The notes: generated by a model not told the origin, from the sequence alone. A DNA stretch of 9,267 nucleotides from Erythrobacter sp. (GCA_013214365.1 JABSPI010000028.1:1-9267), one strand, 5' to 3'; shown: positions 1 to 6,695, counted from the stretch's first letter. Program-made: numbers and translations.

Positions 1-291
1 ATCACCGATGCGCAAGGCAATGCGATCAGCTGGTCCTCGGCTGGCATGATGGGCTTTAAGGGGAGCCGTAAATCGACTCCTTATGCCGCCCAGGTTGCTG
101 CTGACGATGCAGGCAAGAAAGCTGCTGAGCACGGCGTGCGCACTCTTGAGGTGGAAGTGAAAGGTCCGGGTTCGGGCCGTGAAAGTGCGCTGCGCGGATT
201 GGCTGCAGTGGGCTTTAACATCACTTCTATCCGTGATGTGACCCCGATCCCGCACAACGGTGTGCGTCCGTCAAAGCGTCGCCGCGTCTGA
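1..291 (+). CDS. rpsK: 30S ribosomal protein S11 (5' end outside window)
   Basis: S11 is a protein of the small ribosomal subunit platform, near the 3' end of 16S rRNA and the mRNA exit region. The frame is open from base 1 and 96 residues are visible before the TGA. Comparison with the 129-residue E. coli protein as I remember it suggests about 33 N-terminal residues lie upstream of the window. Family hallmarks seen are [38 protein letters not shown] and the basic C-terminus [18 protein letters not shown]. The methionines at residues 16 and 17 of the fragment are internal, so the gene does not start at 46. The downstream neighbour is rpoA, the usual alpha-operon order. No frameshift or odd composition is seen. 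Confidence 0.97.
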   Translation: MTDAQGNAISWSSAGMMGFKGSRKSTPYAAQVAADDAGKKAAEHGVRTLEVEVKGPGSGRESALRGLAAVGFNITSIRDVTPIPHNGVRPSKRRRV

Positions 292-415
292 TCCGATTTG
301 GGAAGCGGCGTTCGGATGAGGGCGCCGCAACCTGACTGGGCCGGATTGCGCTGACGAGCGTTCCGGACCCAACCTTGAAACTGAACCGCTTACGTAAGCG
401 AACTAGGGGAAATCC
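292..415 (+). promoter_or_regulatory. Structured rpsK-rpoA intercistronic leader
   Basis: No gene is present in this 124-nt gap, but three inverted repeats follow one another. The first is GCGGCG (305-310) with CGCCGC (323-328). The second is GGGCCGGA (338-345) with TCCGGACCC (362-370), carrying a single bulged A at 367 and a nested CGCT/AGCG stem at 349-360. The third is the palindrome at 387-400. None is followed by a T-run, so none looks like an intrinsic terminator. They may act as RNA processing, stability or translational control elements between ribosomal-protein and polymerase genes. That role is inference; the pairings are seen directly. Confidence 0.45.
387..400. promoter_or_regulatory. 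Perfect 14-bp palindrome just upstream of the rpoA ribosome-binding site
   Basis: CGCTTACGTAAGCG is self-complementary along its full length and ends 4 nt before the AGGGGA ribosome-binding site (405-410) of rpoA. As DNA it could be a dimeric regulator operator. As RNA it can fold as CGCTT/AAGCG with an ACGT loop beside the Shine-Dalgarno sequence. Which, if either, is used cannot be told from one sequence. Confidence 0.4.
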
Positions 416-1471
416 ATGTCCGTCAACACGAAGAACTGGCAGGAACTGAAGAAACCCAACACCCTTGAAATCAAGGAAGGCGGCGACAAAGATCGCAAGA
501 CTACCTTTGTCGCTGAACCGCTGGAACGCGGCTTTGGCTTGACGCTTGGTAATGCATTGCGCCGCGTTTTGCTGTCCTCATTGCAGGGCGCCGCTATCAC
601 CTCGATCAAGATCGAGAATGTGCTGCACGAATTCTCCTCGCTCGCTGGTGTGCGCGAAGATGTGACCGATATCGTGCTCAACGTGAAGCAGATTGCTTTG
701 AAAATGGAAGGCGAGGGTGCCAAGCGTCTGCAGCTTTCCGTGACCGGTCCGGCCGAGGTGAAGGCTGGCGATATCGCCGTCACGGGCGACATCGAAGTTA
801 TGAATAAGGACTTGGTTCTTTGCCACCTGGACGAAGGCGCAACGCTCAATATGGAGCTGACCGCTGACGTGGGCAAAGGTTATGCGCCTGCTGTGCAGAA
901 CCGTCCGGTTGACGCGCCGATCGGGCTGATCCCGGTCGACTCGCTGTATTCGCCTGTTCGCCAGGTCAGCTACAAGGTCGAGAACGCCCGTGTTGGCCAG
1001 GAACTCGACTTTGATAAGCTGTCGCTGACTGTCGAAACCGACGGCACTGTCACTCCGGAAGATGCTGTGGCCTATGCTGCGCGTATTCTTCAGGACCAGC
1101 TGACATTGTTTGTCCACTTCGAAGATGGCATTCCGCAACCGCAATCGGCCATGATTGGTCAGGCAGCGACCCCGCAAGAGGACGATGCCAACCAGCTCAA
1201 CCGTTACCTGCTCAAGAAGGTCGACGAGTTGGAATTGTCGGTGCGTTCGGCCAATTGCCTCAAGAACGACAACATCATCTATATCGGCGACTTGGTTCAG
1301 AAGACCGAAGCCGAGATGCTGCGCACCCCGAACTTCGGCCGCAAATCTTTGAACGAAATCAAGGAAGTGCTGTCGTCGATGGGTCTGCGTTTGGGCATGG
1401 ACATCCCCGGATGGCCGCCTGAAAACATCGAAGAAATGGCTAAGAAGCTCGAACAAGAGCTGCTCGGCTAA
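416..1471 (+). CDS. rpoA: DNA-directed RNA polymerase subunit alpha
   Basis: Alpha dimerises to nucleate assembly of the core RNA polymerase, and its C-terminal domain contacts UP-element DNA and activators. The 351-residue product is slightly longer than the E. coli 329. The N-terminal domain (about 1-240) carries the assembly motif [15 protein letters not shown] (41-55) and [18 protein letters not shown] (69-86). A linker at about 241-262 leads to the C-terminal domain. There, Arg277, Asn280, Cys281, Gly308, Lys310, Ser311 and Glu314 match the E. coli DNA-binding determinant (R265, N268, C269, G296, K298, S299, E302) at a constant offset of 12. The tail 335-351 is acidic/basic and helix-like. 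The ATG has AGGGGA five bases upstream. The gene lies between rpsK and rplQ, as usual for this operon. Confidence 0.98.
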   Translation: MSVNTKNWQELKKPNTLEIKEGGDKDRKTTFVAEPLERGFGLTLGNALRRVLLSSLQGAAITSIKIENVLHEFSSLAGVREDVTDIVLNVKQIALKMEGEGAKRLQLSVTGPAEVKAGDIAVTGDIEVMNKDLVLCHLDEGATLNMELTADVGKGYAPAVQNRPVDAPIGLIPVDSLYSPVRQVSYKVENARVGQELDFDKLSLTVETDGTVTPEDAVAYAARILQDQLTLFVHFEDGIPQPQSAMIGQAATPQEDDANQLNRYLLKKVDELELSVRSANCLKNDNIIYIGDLVQKTEAEMLRTPNFGRKSLNEIKEVLSSMGLRLGMDIPGWPPENIEEMAKKLEQELLG

Positions 1472-1480
1472 ATGGGTTCC

Positions 1481-1503
1481 GGCGGCGCACCTTAAGCGCC
1501 GCC
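1481..1503 (+). other. Strong intercistronic hairpin between rpoA and rplQ
   Basis: GGCGGCGC (1481-1488) pairs perfectly with GCGCCGCC (1496-1503) around a 7-nt loop, starting 10 nt after the rpoA stop. No T-tract follows, so full termination is unlikely. A stable hairpin here could protect rpoA mRNA from 3' exonucleases, mark a processing site, or tune the L17 to alpha ratio. The structure is seen; the role is inferred. Confidence 0.5.
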
Positions 1504-1551
1504 AGCACTGGGGTACCTTACACGGCCCCTTTACAAACGAAGGAAAAAACA

Positions 1552-1986
1552 ATGCGTCACGGAATTTCACAGCGCAAACTTTCGCGCAAATCAGGTCACC
1601 GCAAGGCCCTGTTCCGCAACATGTCGGCCGCTCTGATCAAGCACGAGCAGATCTTTACGACCGAAGCGAAAGCGAAAGAATTGCGTCCTTATGTTGAGAA
1701 GCTGATCACGCTGGCAAAGCGCGGCGGCCTGTCGAACCGTCGCCTTGCGCAGAGCCGTCTTCAGGACGAAACGCAGCTGAAGAAGCTGTTTGACGTGCTG
1801 GCCGAGCGTTACAAAGACCGCGATGGCGGTTACACGCGCGTCATCAAAGCTGGCCCGCGCGCCAGCGACAGCGCGCAGACCGCGATCATCGAATTTGTCG
1901 ATCGCGACGAAGATGCCAAGGGTCAGGACTCCGGTCCAGATATGAGCCAGGTGGACGAATACGCCGAAGCAGAAGCCGCTGCATAA
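1552..1986 (+). CDS. rplQ: 50S ribosomal protein L17
   Basis: L17 is a structural protein of the large ribosomal subunit, near the peptide exit side. The 144-residue product starts with the family signature [20 protein letters not shown] and contains [20 protein letters not shown] (29-48), the most conserved part of the family. It continues with [17 protein letters not shown] and [20 protein letters not shown]. The core ends near residue 118; the last 26 residues form an acidic, low-complexity tail that makes it longer than the E. coli protein (127). Such extensions are common in alphaproteobacteria. The ATG is preceded by AAGGA (1540-1544) at 7 nt. It is the last gene of the alpha operon, followed directly by an intrinsic terminator. 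Confidence 0.97.
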   Translation: MRHGISQRKLSRKSGHRKALFRNMSAALIKHEQIFTTEAKAKELRPYVEKLITLAKRGGLSNRRLAQSRLQDETQLKKLFDVLAERYKDRDGGYTRVIKAGPRASDSAQTAIIEFVDRDEDAKGQDSGPDMSQVDEYAEAEAAA

Positions 1987-2010
1987 GCGCTTCGACTAAG
2001 AGACAAGGAA

Positions 2011-2047
2011 GGGCCTGCAGGAGCAATCCTGCGGGCCCTTTTCTTTT
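2011..2047 (+). terminator. Intrinsic terminator of the alpha operon
   Basis: GGGCCTGCAGGA (2011-2022) and TCCTGCGGGCCC (2027-2038) form a 12-bp stem with a single T-G wobble around the GNRA-type tetraloop GCAA, followed by TTTTCTTTT. It starts 24 nt after the rplQ stop. The upstream side lacks an A-run, so it appears directed to the + strand only. Confidence 0.95.
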
Positions 2048-2074
2048 GTACCCATAGGCTTAGTGTGTGCGCCC

Positions 2075-3490
2075 ATGAAGAAACTCATCCTCGCCGGAGC
2101 GGCGCTAGCCTTTAGTATTTCTGCCGCCGCACAAAGCGCCCAAGAACGTCTAGATGAGCGCTACAATCTTGCGCTTGCTGCTGGGTATAAGGCGCTGTTT
2201 ATGTGCGGCGCAATCGCCAATGCGGAACGCAATGGAACCACGCGTACGCCTGAGAGCGTACATGAGTGGGAGTTGACCGGCGTTTACGACGCGATCGATG
2301 GGATTGTGCGTGAGCTCGACTACCGGATTGTTCGGAGCGAGGAGGGAAGTGTCGCGCGAGTAGAGGTGTTGTGGGCTGAAGATATGCCTGCGCGCTATGC
2401 CAATGCTACTTGGACCGGCGGATGCCGTCTTGCACCGATAGGGATGGTGCCTGCTCCACAAGAGTGGGAGCCTTACCTGACTACTCGAGATGACCCAGAG
2501 CCAAAGGCCGAGCCTGAGCTCTTTCCAGTGGGAGAGCCAGTCGAAATTGGGGCGGCACCTGAGTCAACCAAGCTACAAACCGCAGTTGCCGATGCTCTGT
2601 CTGAAAAATATGGCGATGGAACTCGAACCACTGCAGTCTTGGTGCGCCTGAATTCCAGGGGTAACGGGCTCACACAAGTGGCGAGTTATAAGAAGGGCTT
2701 CGATGAAAGGACGCCGCAACGCACATGGTCCGTCGCCAAGAGTATCGCTGCAACGTTGATAGGTGCGGCGGTTCACCAAGGTCAGGTGGACGTGAATCAC
2801 CGCACTGGACGAGAGGAATGGCGGGATGATGCGCGCCGCGCGATCACCATCGACCATCTCTTGCGCATGGCATCGGGCCGCTATTCCGATACTCCGGGCA
2901 ACCGCACCGATCCGCTCTATGCAGGGGGCTCCACGGTTGAGGAGACAGCAACCAACTGGCCGCTTATCCACGAACCTGGCACCAAGTATCGCTACGCGAA
3001 TAATGACACGCTGATGGCGGTCAAAGCGATCACAGATACGGACAAATCCGTGGAGCCTGCCGATTTTTTTGCAGCGGCCGGGATGGTGCATACTGTCGCT
3101 GAGACCGATTGGGTGGGGGATTACATCCTTTCGAGCCAAGTTTGGGCCACTGCACCCGATCTGGCCGCCCTTGGGCAACTCTATCTCAATGATGGAGTGG
3201 CACCCGATGGGATGAGATTGCTGCCTGAAAATTGGCTTGAATACGTGTCGGCACCCAGCGGTCCACAGCCTGAGGGAAGCAATTTTGGCTATGGCGCTGG
3301 CTGGTGGTTGTTCAATGATGTCGAAGGCGTCCCAGCTGACACGATCGCAGCCCTAGGTAATCGTGGGCAGTATTTGGTCATCGTGCCCTCCCGCGATGTT
3401 GTCATCGTGCGCCGTGGCGAAGACATGGTTGGCACCCGGTTTGATATCGCCGCGTTCACCCGCGATGTGCTCGCGGCTCTCGAGGAGTAA
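2075..3490 (+). CDS. Exported serine hydrolase, beta-lactamase/PBP-fold family
   Basis: This is a 471-residue protein whose signal peptide covers about 1-20 (KK, hydrophobic core, then AAAQ). Residues 21-126 form an N-terminal region I do not recognise, with Cys44 and Cys117. A Pro/Glu-rich linker runs about 127-159, and a serine hydrolase domain fills 163-471. The catalytic motifs are SVAK (Ser219, Lys222) and YAN (Tyr307-Asn309), 88 residues apart, close to class C enzymes. GNRGQ (428-432) then sits in place of the KTG box and resembles the esterase/NylB-like branch (COG1680) more than true beta-lactamases. The substrate cannot be read from sequence. I chose ATG 2075 because it begins a clean signal peptide; GTG 2063 in the same frame would add MCAP. 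No good ribosome-binding site precedes either start. The gene lies just past the rplQ terminator and is probably expressed separately. Confidence 0.88.
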   Translation: MKKLILAGAALAFSISAAAQSAQERLDERYNLALAAGYKALFMCGAIANAERNGTTRTPESVHEWELTGVYDAIDGIVRELDYRIVRSEEGSVARVEVLWAEDMPARYANATWTGGCRLAPIGMVPAPQEWEPYLTTRDDPEPKAEPELFPVGEPVEIGAAPESTKLQTAVADALSEKYGDGTRTTAVLVRLNSRGNGLTQVASYKKGFDERTPQRTWSVAKSIAATLIGAAVHQGQVDVNHRTGREEWRDDARRAITIDHLLRMASGRYSDTPGNRTDPLYAGGSTVEETATNWPLIHEPGTKYRYANNDTLMAVKAITDTDKSVEPADFFAAAGMVHTVAETDWVGDYILSSQVWATAPDLAALGQLYLNDGVAPDGMRLLPENWLEYVSAPSGPQPEGSNFGYGAGWWLFNDVEGVPADTIAALGNRGQYLVIVPSRDVVIVRRGEDMVGTRFDIAAFTRDVLAALEE

Positions 3491-3513
3491 TCCGCGAAAG
3501 CCTGTGCAGTCCA

Positions 3514-3582
3514 TTCAGGTAAACGCCCTTCAACCTGAACAAAAGCTGCAAGCGTCACTCAGTCTGGCATCAGGTTTGTTCA
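3514..3582 (+). other. Two mutually exclusive inverted repeats in the 3' gap of the serine hydrolase gene
   Basis: TTCAGGT (3514-3520) pairs with ACCTGAA (3533-3539), and TGAACAAA (3536-3543) pairs with TTTGTTCA (3575-3582). The middle strand is shared, so only one hairpin can form at a time. No T-run follows either. The gap 3491-3645 contains no supportable gene. A role in termination or in the leader of the next gene is speculative. Confidence 0.3.
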
Positions 3583-3630
3583 TCTAAATCGACCCTATGG
3601 TGAACGGGAATGGCCCCGATCACTGACTAG

Positions 3631-3637
3631 GCGAGGA
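3631..3637 (+). promoter_or_regulatory. Ribosome-binding site that sets the start of the next gene
   Basis: GCGAGGA ends 8 nt before ATG 3646. It overlaps the other in-frame ATG at 3637, which therefore has no spaced ribosome-binding site. This favours the 3646 start. Confidence 0.6.
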
Positions 3638-3645
3638 TGAACCCA

Positions 3646-4188
3646 ATGAGAAATTTCAAAACGACGCTCTCCAAAGGCGCGCTTGGGACTGCTGTGGCAG
3701 GTGCGATGGCCCTAGGCACTGCGAGCCCCGCAATGGCTGATGACCGCCATCGCGATGATGGGATTGATGCAGGTGATGTCATCGCTGGCGCGCTGATAAT
3801 TGGCGGAATAGCGGCCTTGGCCGGAGCATTTGATGGCGATGATGATCGTCACTACCGCGACCGGCGCTATGATGGCCATATTTACAATGGCCGGGTTCGC
3901 TATGGCTATAATTTTGAGGGCCGCCGCGCTGCCCGCCGGGCGGTGGAACGCTGCGTGCGCAGCGCCGAGCGGCAGGCGCGCAGGTTCGGTGGATGGCGGT
4001 ATGCCAACGTGACCCAAATCCGCGACATCGATCGGACGCGCTATGGTTACCGTGTGCGCGGGCGTATGGAGGTTGCCGGACGGCCTGGCTATCGCGGTCG
4101 CAATGATGATCGTGGCCGGTTCACCTGCTACTTTGAACGCGGCAACCGTCCGCAGGTCGATTTCAGCGGGATCCGCGGTCTGCGTTAA
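3646..4188 (+). CDS. Exported hypothetical protein with DDGIDxGD/AGALIIGGIAA segment (paralogue 1)
   Basis: This is a 180-residue protein of unknown function. A signal peptide covers about 1-31, with likely cleavage after ASPAMA. A charged stretch leads to DDGIDAGD (37-44) and the hydrophobic AGALIIGGIAALAGA (47-61). In that segment small residues recur every four positions (Ala49, Gly53, Ala57, Ala61), a spacing that suits helix packing or membrane insertion. An Asp/Arg/Tyr-rich linker (63-98) follows, then a C-terminal domain with Cys103 and Cys161, YGYRVRGRMEV and VDFSGIRGL, possibly disulfide-linked after export. The same architecture recurs in the next gene, so the two are paralogues. 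The start at 3646 is chosen from ribosome-binding-site spacing; 3637 would add three residues. Periplasmic or membrane-associated location is inferred. Confidence 0.8.
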   Translation: MRNFKTTLSKGALGTAVAGAMALGTASPAMADDRHRDDGIDAGDVIAGALIIGGIAALAGAFDGDDDRHYRDRRYDGHIYNGRVRYGYNFEGRRAARRAVERCVRSAERQARRFGGWRYANVTQIRDIDRTRYGYRVRGRMEVAGRPGYRGRNDDRGRFTCYFERGNRPQVDFSGIRGLR

Positions 4189-4207
4189 GCAGGATCTGCG
4201 CGGCAAC

Positions 4208-4236
4208 GTGCTTGCGCTTTACAAACGCGCAAGCAT
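4208..4236 (+). terminator. Possible terminator hairpin after paralogue 1
   Basis: TGCTTGCGC (4209-4217) and GCGCAAGCA (4227-4235) pair perfectly, with an added G-T pair outside, around a 9-nt loop 20 nt after the stop codon. The following sequence has only short T-runs (CTTT, GTTCT), so termination would be weak. It may instead be an mRNA-stabilising hairpin. The rest of the 185-nt gap shows no gene. Confidence 0.4.
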
Positions 4237-4362
4237 CGCCGCTTTCGCGTTCTGACTGGGTTGGTCGGCCAATGGTTCAGCCAAGGTCAAGCCTGATCGG
4301 CTTATGCATAGCGCAAGCTTGAGCGCTTGGTGGTCGCTCACCCAAAATGTGATTGCATCAAC

Positions 4363-4368
4363 AGGAGG
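4363..4368 (+). promoter_or_regulatory. Consensus ribosome-binding site defining a GTG start
   Basis: AGGAGG lies 5 nt before GTG 4374. The longest in-frame reading would begin at TTG 4353, but that codon is upstream of this site, so the site would fall inside the gene. The placement strongly favours GTG 4374. Confidence 0.85.
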
Positions 4369-4373
4369 TGCCT

Positions 4374-5240
4374 GTGGCTCAAATTCCTAATCATTCCAGT
4401 AAGACCGGTGCGATGGCGCCATTGGCGTGCATCATCGCAGGTCTTTCCATGGCGGCAACGCCAGCATATGCGCTTGATGCGTCGAGCGATGGACCGGTTC
4501 AACCTGTGTCCCCGCTTGGGCAGGGCATCTTTCCGGCTGATCTTGATGCGACAGGTTTCGATCCAGAAGCCGAAACCGCCGCACACCACCGTCGACGTTA
4601 TCGTCACCGCCATCATCATTATTATCACGATGACGGGATCGATGGCGGTGACATTTTGGCCGGGGCTTTGATCATTGGCGGCATCGCCGCAATCGCCAGC
4701 GCTGCGAGCAATGACAATCGCCGCGAGCAGGAGCGCGCTGAGCAGCGTCGCCGCTATGAACAGGCAAACGCGACCTCTGCAACGAACGCACGCACGTCCG
4801 GTGGCTCCGGTATCGACAGTGCAGTGCGACAATGTCGCAGCCAGATTGAGCGTGATGTGCGGGTGGGCACGGTTGATACGGCCAACCGCCTGGCATCGGG
4901 ATGGGTCGTGTCGGGCACCTTGTTCAACGGGTCAGGTTTTTCTTGTCAGATCGACAATAATGGCCAGATCTCGTCGATCGATTACAGTGGTTTGGCCGGA
5001 GCGGGCCAAAGCAAAGCGGATGGGCAATGGTCTGATCAAAGCTATGCGGCGGCGCGAGCATCCTTGCCCCCGCAATCGCCCGATCAACAAACCGGCAGCG
5101 CGCGCGGCGTGGACGTTGCCTACAACGACACATATGGCGTTATTGATGATGGCGCGCGCCCATTGGTCGATATTGACGGGGATCAGCCTATGCCGGCCTA
5201 TCCCGGTGGTCCATTGCCAGGCGAGGAGCGGCGTGACTAA
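4374..5240 (+). CDS. Exported hypothetical protein with His-rich stretch (paralogue 2)
   Basis: This is a 288-residue protein of unknown function, starting at GTG behind AGGAGG. A signal-like segment runs about 14-34, ending ATPAYA. Residues 71-85 are His/Arg/Tyr-rich, with seven His in fifteen, which could bind metal. DDGIDGGD (86-93) and AGALIIGGIAAIASA (96-110) follow, nearly identical to the preceding protein, with small residues again every four positions (Ala98, Gly102, Ala106, Ala110). A Glu/Arg/Gln-rich, helix-prone linker spans 113-133. The C-terminal domain has Cys154 and Cys191, SGWVVSGTLFN and ISSIDYSGL, aligning with the equivalent parts of paralogue 1. Residues about 210-288 are Gly/Pro/Asp-rich, look disordered and are absent from the paralogue. 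It converges on a - strand gene 55 nt away, with no clear terminator between them. Confidence 0.8.
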   Translation: MAQIPNHSSKTGAMAPLACIIAGLSMAATPAYALDASSDGPVQPVSPLGQGIFPADLDATGFDPEAETAAHHRRRYRHRHHHYYHDDGIDGGDILAGALIIGGIAAIASAASNDNRREQERAEQRRRYEQANATSATNARTSGGSGIDSAVRQCRSQIERDVRVGTVDTANRLASGWVVSGTLFNGSGFSCQIDNNGQISSIDYSGLAGAGQSKADGQWSDQSYAAARASLPPQSPDQQTGSARGVDVAYNDTYGVIDDGARPLVDIDGDQPMPAYPGGPLPGEERRD

Positions 5241-5295
5241 GTCAAAGCCGGCGGCACATTTGGCGCTGCCTTGCTGAGGGTGTGACGGCGGGTGG

Positions 5296-5991
5296 TCAGG
5301 GCTTGCGTTTGTCCGTGGGCGAACCAAGATCTGCGGCATCCTCGCTCATCTCTTTCCCGCTTTCTCCGCCGTAGCTGGGAAGACCCCATTCGTAATGGAT
5401 CGCCGCCGCGCGCAAGGTGACGCCGGAGGCAAAGGCAATCACCCAAACCCATCCATTGGCAATGCCAAAAACCCCTGCGACCTGCATACCCACCCCAGTT
5501 AGCGCGGCGCTCAGAGCAGCGGCGGTGACGTACAATTCTGGCTGCATGATGATCGAAGGCCTGCCTGCAACAACATCGCGGATAACCCCGCCGACGCAGC
5601 CCGTGATGATCCCCATTAGGATCGCGGGAACAGGGGGGATGCCATAAGTGATCGCCTTGGCGCTGCCCAGTACGGCATAGGCGGCAAGACCCAAGGCATC
5701 GGCATAATTAAGCAGCTTGCCTTCCCATCGATCAACCGGGCTGAACCAAACGGCAAGAGCCGTTCCCAAACACACAATCGGCACCCAAGGATCGGTCACC
5801 CAGAAGACCGGTGCATCGATCAACAGATCACGCACTGTTCCCCCACCAACGCCCGTCACCAGCGCGAAAAAGCCCATAGTGACAAATGTCTGACGCTCGC
5901 GCGCAGCAACCAACGCGCCAGACAGCGCAAACACCGCAATCCCCGCAAGATCGATGAGGTCCAATATCGGAGTGAGGCCAACCTCGTTCAT
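5296..5991 (-). CDS. TRIC-type cation channel family membrane protein (UPF0126; YadS/YicG-like)
   Basis: This 231-residue integral membrane protein has the two-fold repeat of the prokaryotic TRIC family, in which characterised members form trimeric monovalent cation channels. Repeat one runs from DLAGIAVFALSGALVAAR (about 14-31) to GGGTVRD (49-55). Repeat two runs from YADALGLAAYAVLGS (96-110) to GGVIRD (134-139). About seven hydrophobic segments are visible up to residue 200, and a hydrophilic tail of about 25 residues (207-231) follows. Some bacterial relatives were once described as glycine transporters, so the substrate remains uncertain. The start codon overlaps the upstream stop as ATGA with no good ribosome-binding site, which implies translation coupled to the PepSY gene. 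No strong terminator is seen in 5241-5295. Confidence 0.9.
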   Translation of the reverse strand: MNEVGLTPILDLIDLAGIAVFALSGALVAARERQTFVTMGFFALVTGVGGGTVRDLLIDAPVFWVTDPWVPIVCLGTALAVWFSPVDRWEGKLLNYADALGLAAYAVLGSAKAITYGIPPVPAILMGIITGCVGGVIRDVVAGRPSIIMQPELYVTAAALSAALTGVGMQVAGVFGIANGWVWVIAFASGVTLRAAAIHYEWGLPSYGGESGKEMSEDAADLGSPTDKRKP

Positions 5992-6695
5992 GCCAAGGTT
6001 TCCGCTTTTACCTTAACCTTCGCTTTGCGACGGCGGAACATCAAAACACATCCCAAAATTGCGCCCGTGAGCGAAAGCGCGGCAAATCCGATCAGGATTG
6101 GATGGCTGGTGTCGGAGCGTTCCGACAAATCCATGATATGCACGCCCCAAGCAAAATCGAACCAGCGCCACCAACGTGTCCGCACCGCCTCAATCTGGCC
6201 AGTATCGCGGCCAATATAGACATGCCTGCCATCATCCAAGGCGACTTGCCAAACTGGCATGGGGCGACGAAAATCAAACGGCACGTCCTGTGCGGAGTAA
6301 AAGGTTACCTCGCGAACCGCCCCGCCGCCAACAATTCCCTGGGCCGCGATCTCGCGCGCTCCGGCCGCGTCAATTGCTGGAATGGGGGTGTCATTCTCCA
6401 AATCGACCCGCGATGTTGCCCCATCCAATCCGGTTAGGATGGCAACCGCTCTGCCGTTCTGCATCACCACACGCATCTCTTTGAGTGCAGCGTCTTGTGT
6501 CGCAATTTCGCTGCCCTCGATTACCAGAGGCATCTGCGCCTGAGGAGTGCGCAGATGTTCGCCGCGGACCTGTTCAATCGGTTTGATCACCATAAACAGC
6601 CCACTCGCGACCCACATCACGATCGGAACGCCGACCAGCCAGCCTAGCCAGATATGCCATTGCGCAAAGCGGCGCATGAGAGATTGTTGTGCCAT
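5988..6695 (-). CDS. PepSY-associated transmembrane protein
   Basis: This 235-residue inner-membrane protein has one helix near each end (about 16-38 and 199-220) and a periplasmic loop between. The family opening HIWLGWLVGVPIVMWVASGL (14-33) is seen. So is a PepSY-like fold around PVWQVALDDGRHVYIGRDTG (147-166), which leads into WWRWFDFAWGVHIMDL. His14 and His186 are the conserved-looking histidines at the membrane edges. The C-terminus is basic (RRRKAKVKVK). PepSY proteins of this kind are often linked with iron uptake or respiratory electron transfer, or proposed as protease inhibitors, but no function can be assigned here. It starts 23 nt after the amidase stop and overlaps the TRIC gene by 4 nt, so one transcript is likely. 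Its ribosome-binding site is weak. Confidence 0.88.
   Translation of the reverse strand: MAQQSLMRRFAQWHIWLGWLVGVPIVMWVASGLFMVIKPIEQVRGEHLRTPQAQMPLVIEGSEIATQDAALKEMRVVMQNGRAVAILTGLDGATSRVDLENDTPIPAIDAAGAREIAAQGIVGGGAVREVTFYSAQDVPFDFRRPMPVWQVALDDGRHVYIGRDTGQIEAVRTRWWRWFDFAWGVHIMDLSERSDTSHPILIGFAALSLTGAILGCVLMFRRRKAKVKVKAETLA

Noticed and set aside
578..1570. 330-residue open frame on the - strand
   Set aside because: It lies almost entirely antisense to rpoA, whose protein is unmistakable. The translation has no recognisable family, and long antisense frames are expected in GC-rich coding DNA.
2473..2547. Pro/Glu-rich repeat-like segment in the serine hydrolase as a possible repeat element
   Set aside because: The DNA shows no true tandem repeat; it reads as an ordinary flexible linker.
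2573..3178. 201-residue open frame on the - strand
   Set aside because: It is antisense to the serine hydrolase catalytic domain; Cys/His/Arg-rich composition and no motif mark it as a shadow.
4338..4832. 164-residue - strand frame
   Set aside because: Antisense to paralogue 2. The hydrophobic Ile/Val/Met repeats come from reading the His-codon-rich region backwards.
4675..5277. 200-residue + strand frame overlapping paralogue 2
   Set aside because: Out-of-frame reading through paralogue 2 with no ribosome-binding site; composition is typical of a shifted frame.
5241..5295. Possible bidirectional terminator in the convergent gap
   Set aside because: Only a 6-bp stem with a wobble (GGCGGC/GCTGCC) and no T- or A-runs on either side.
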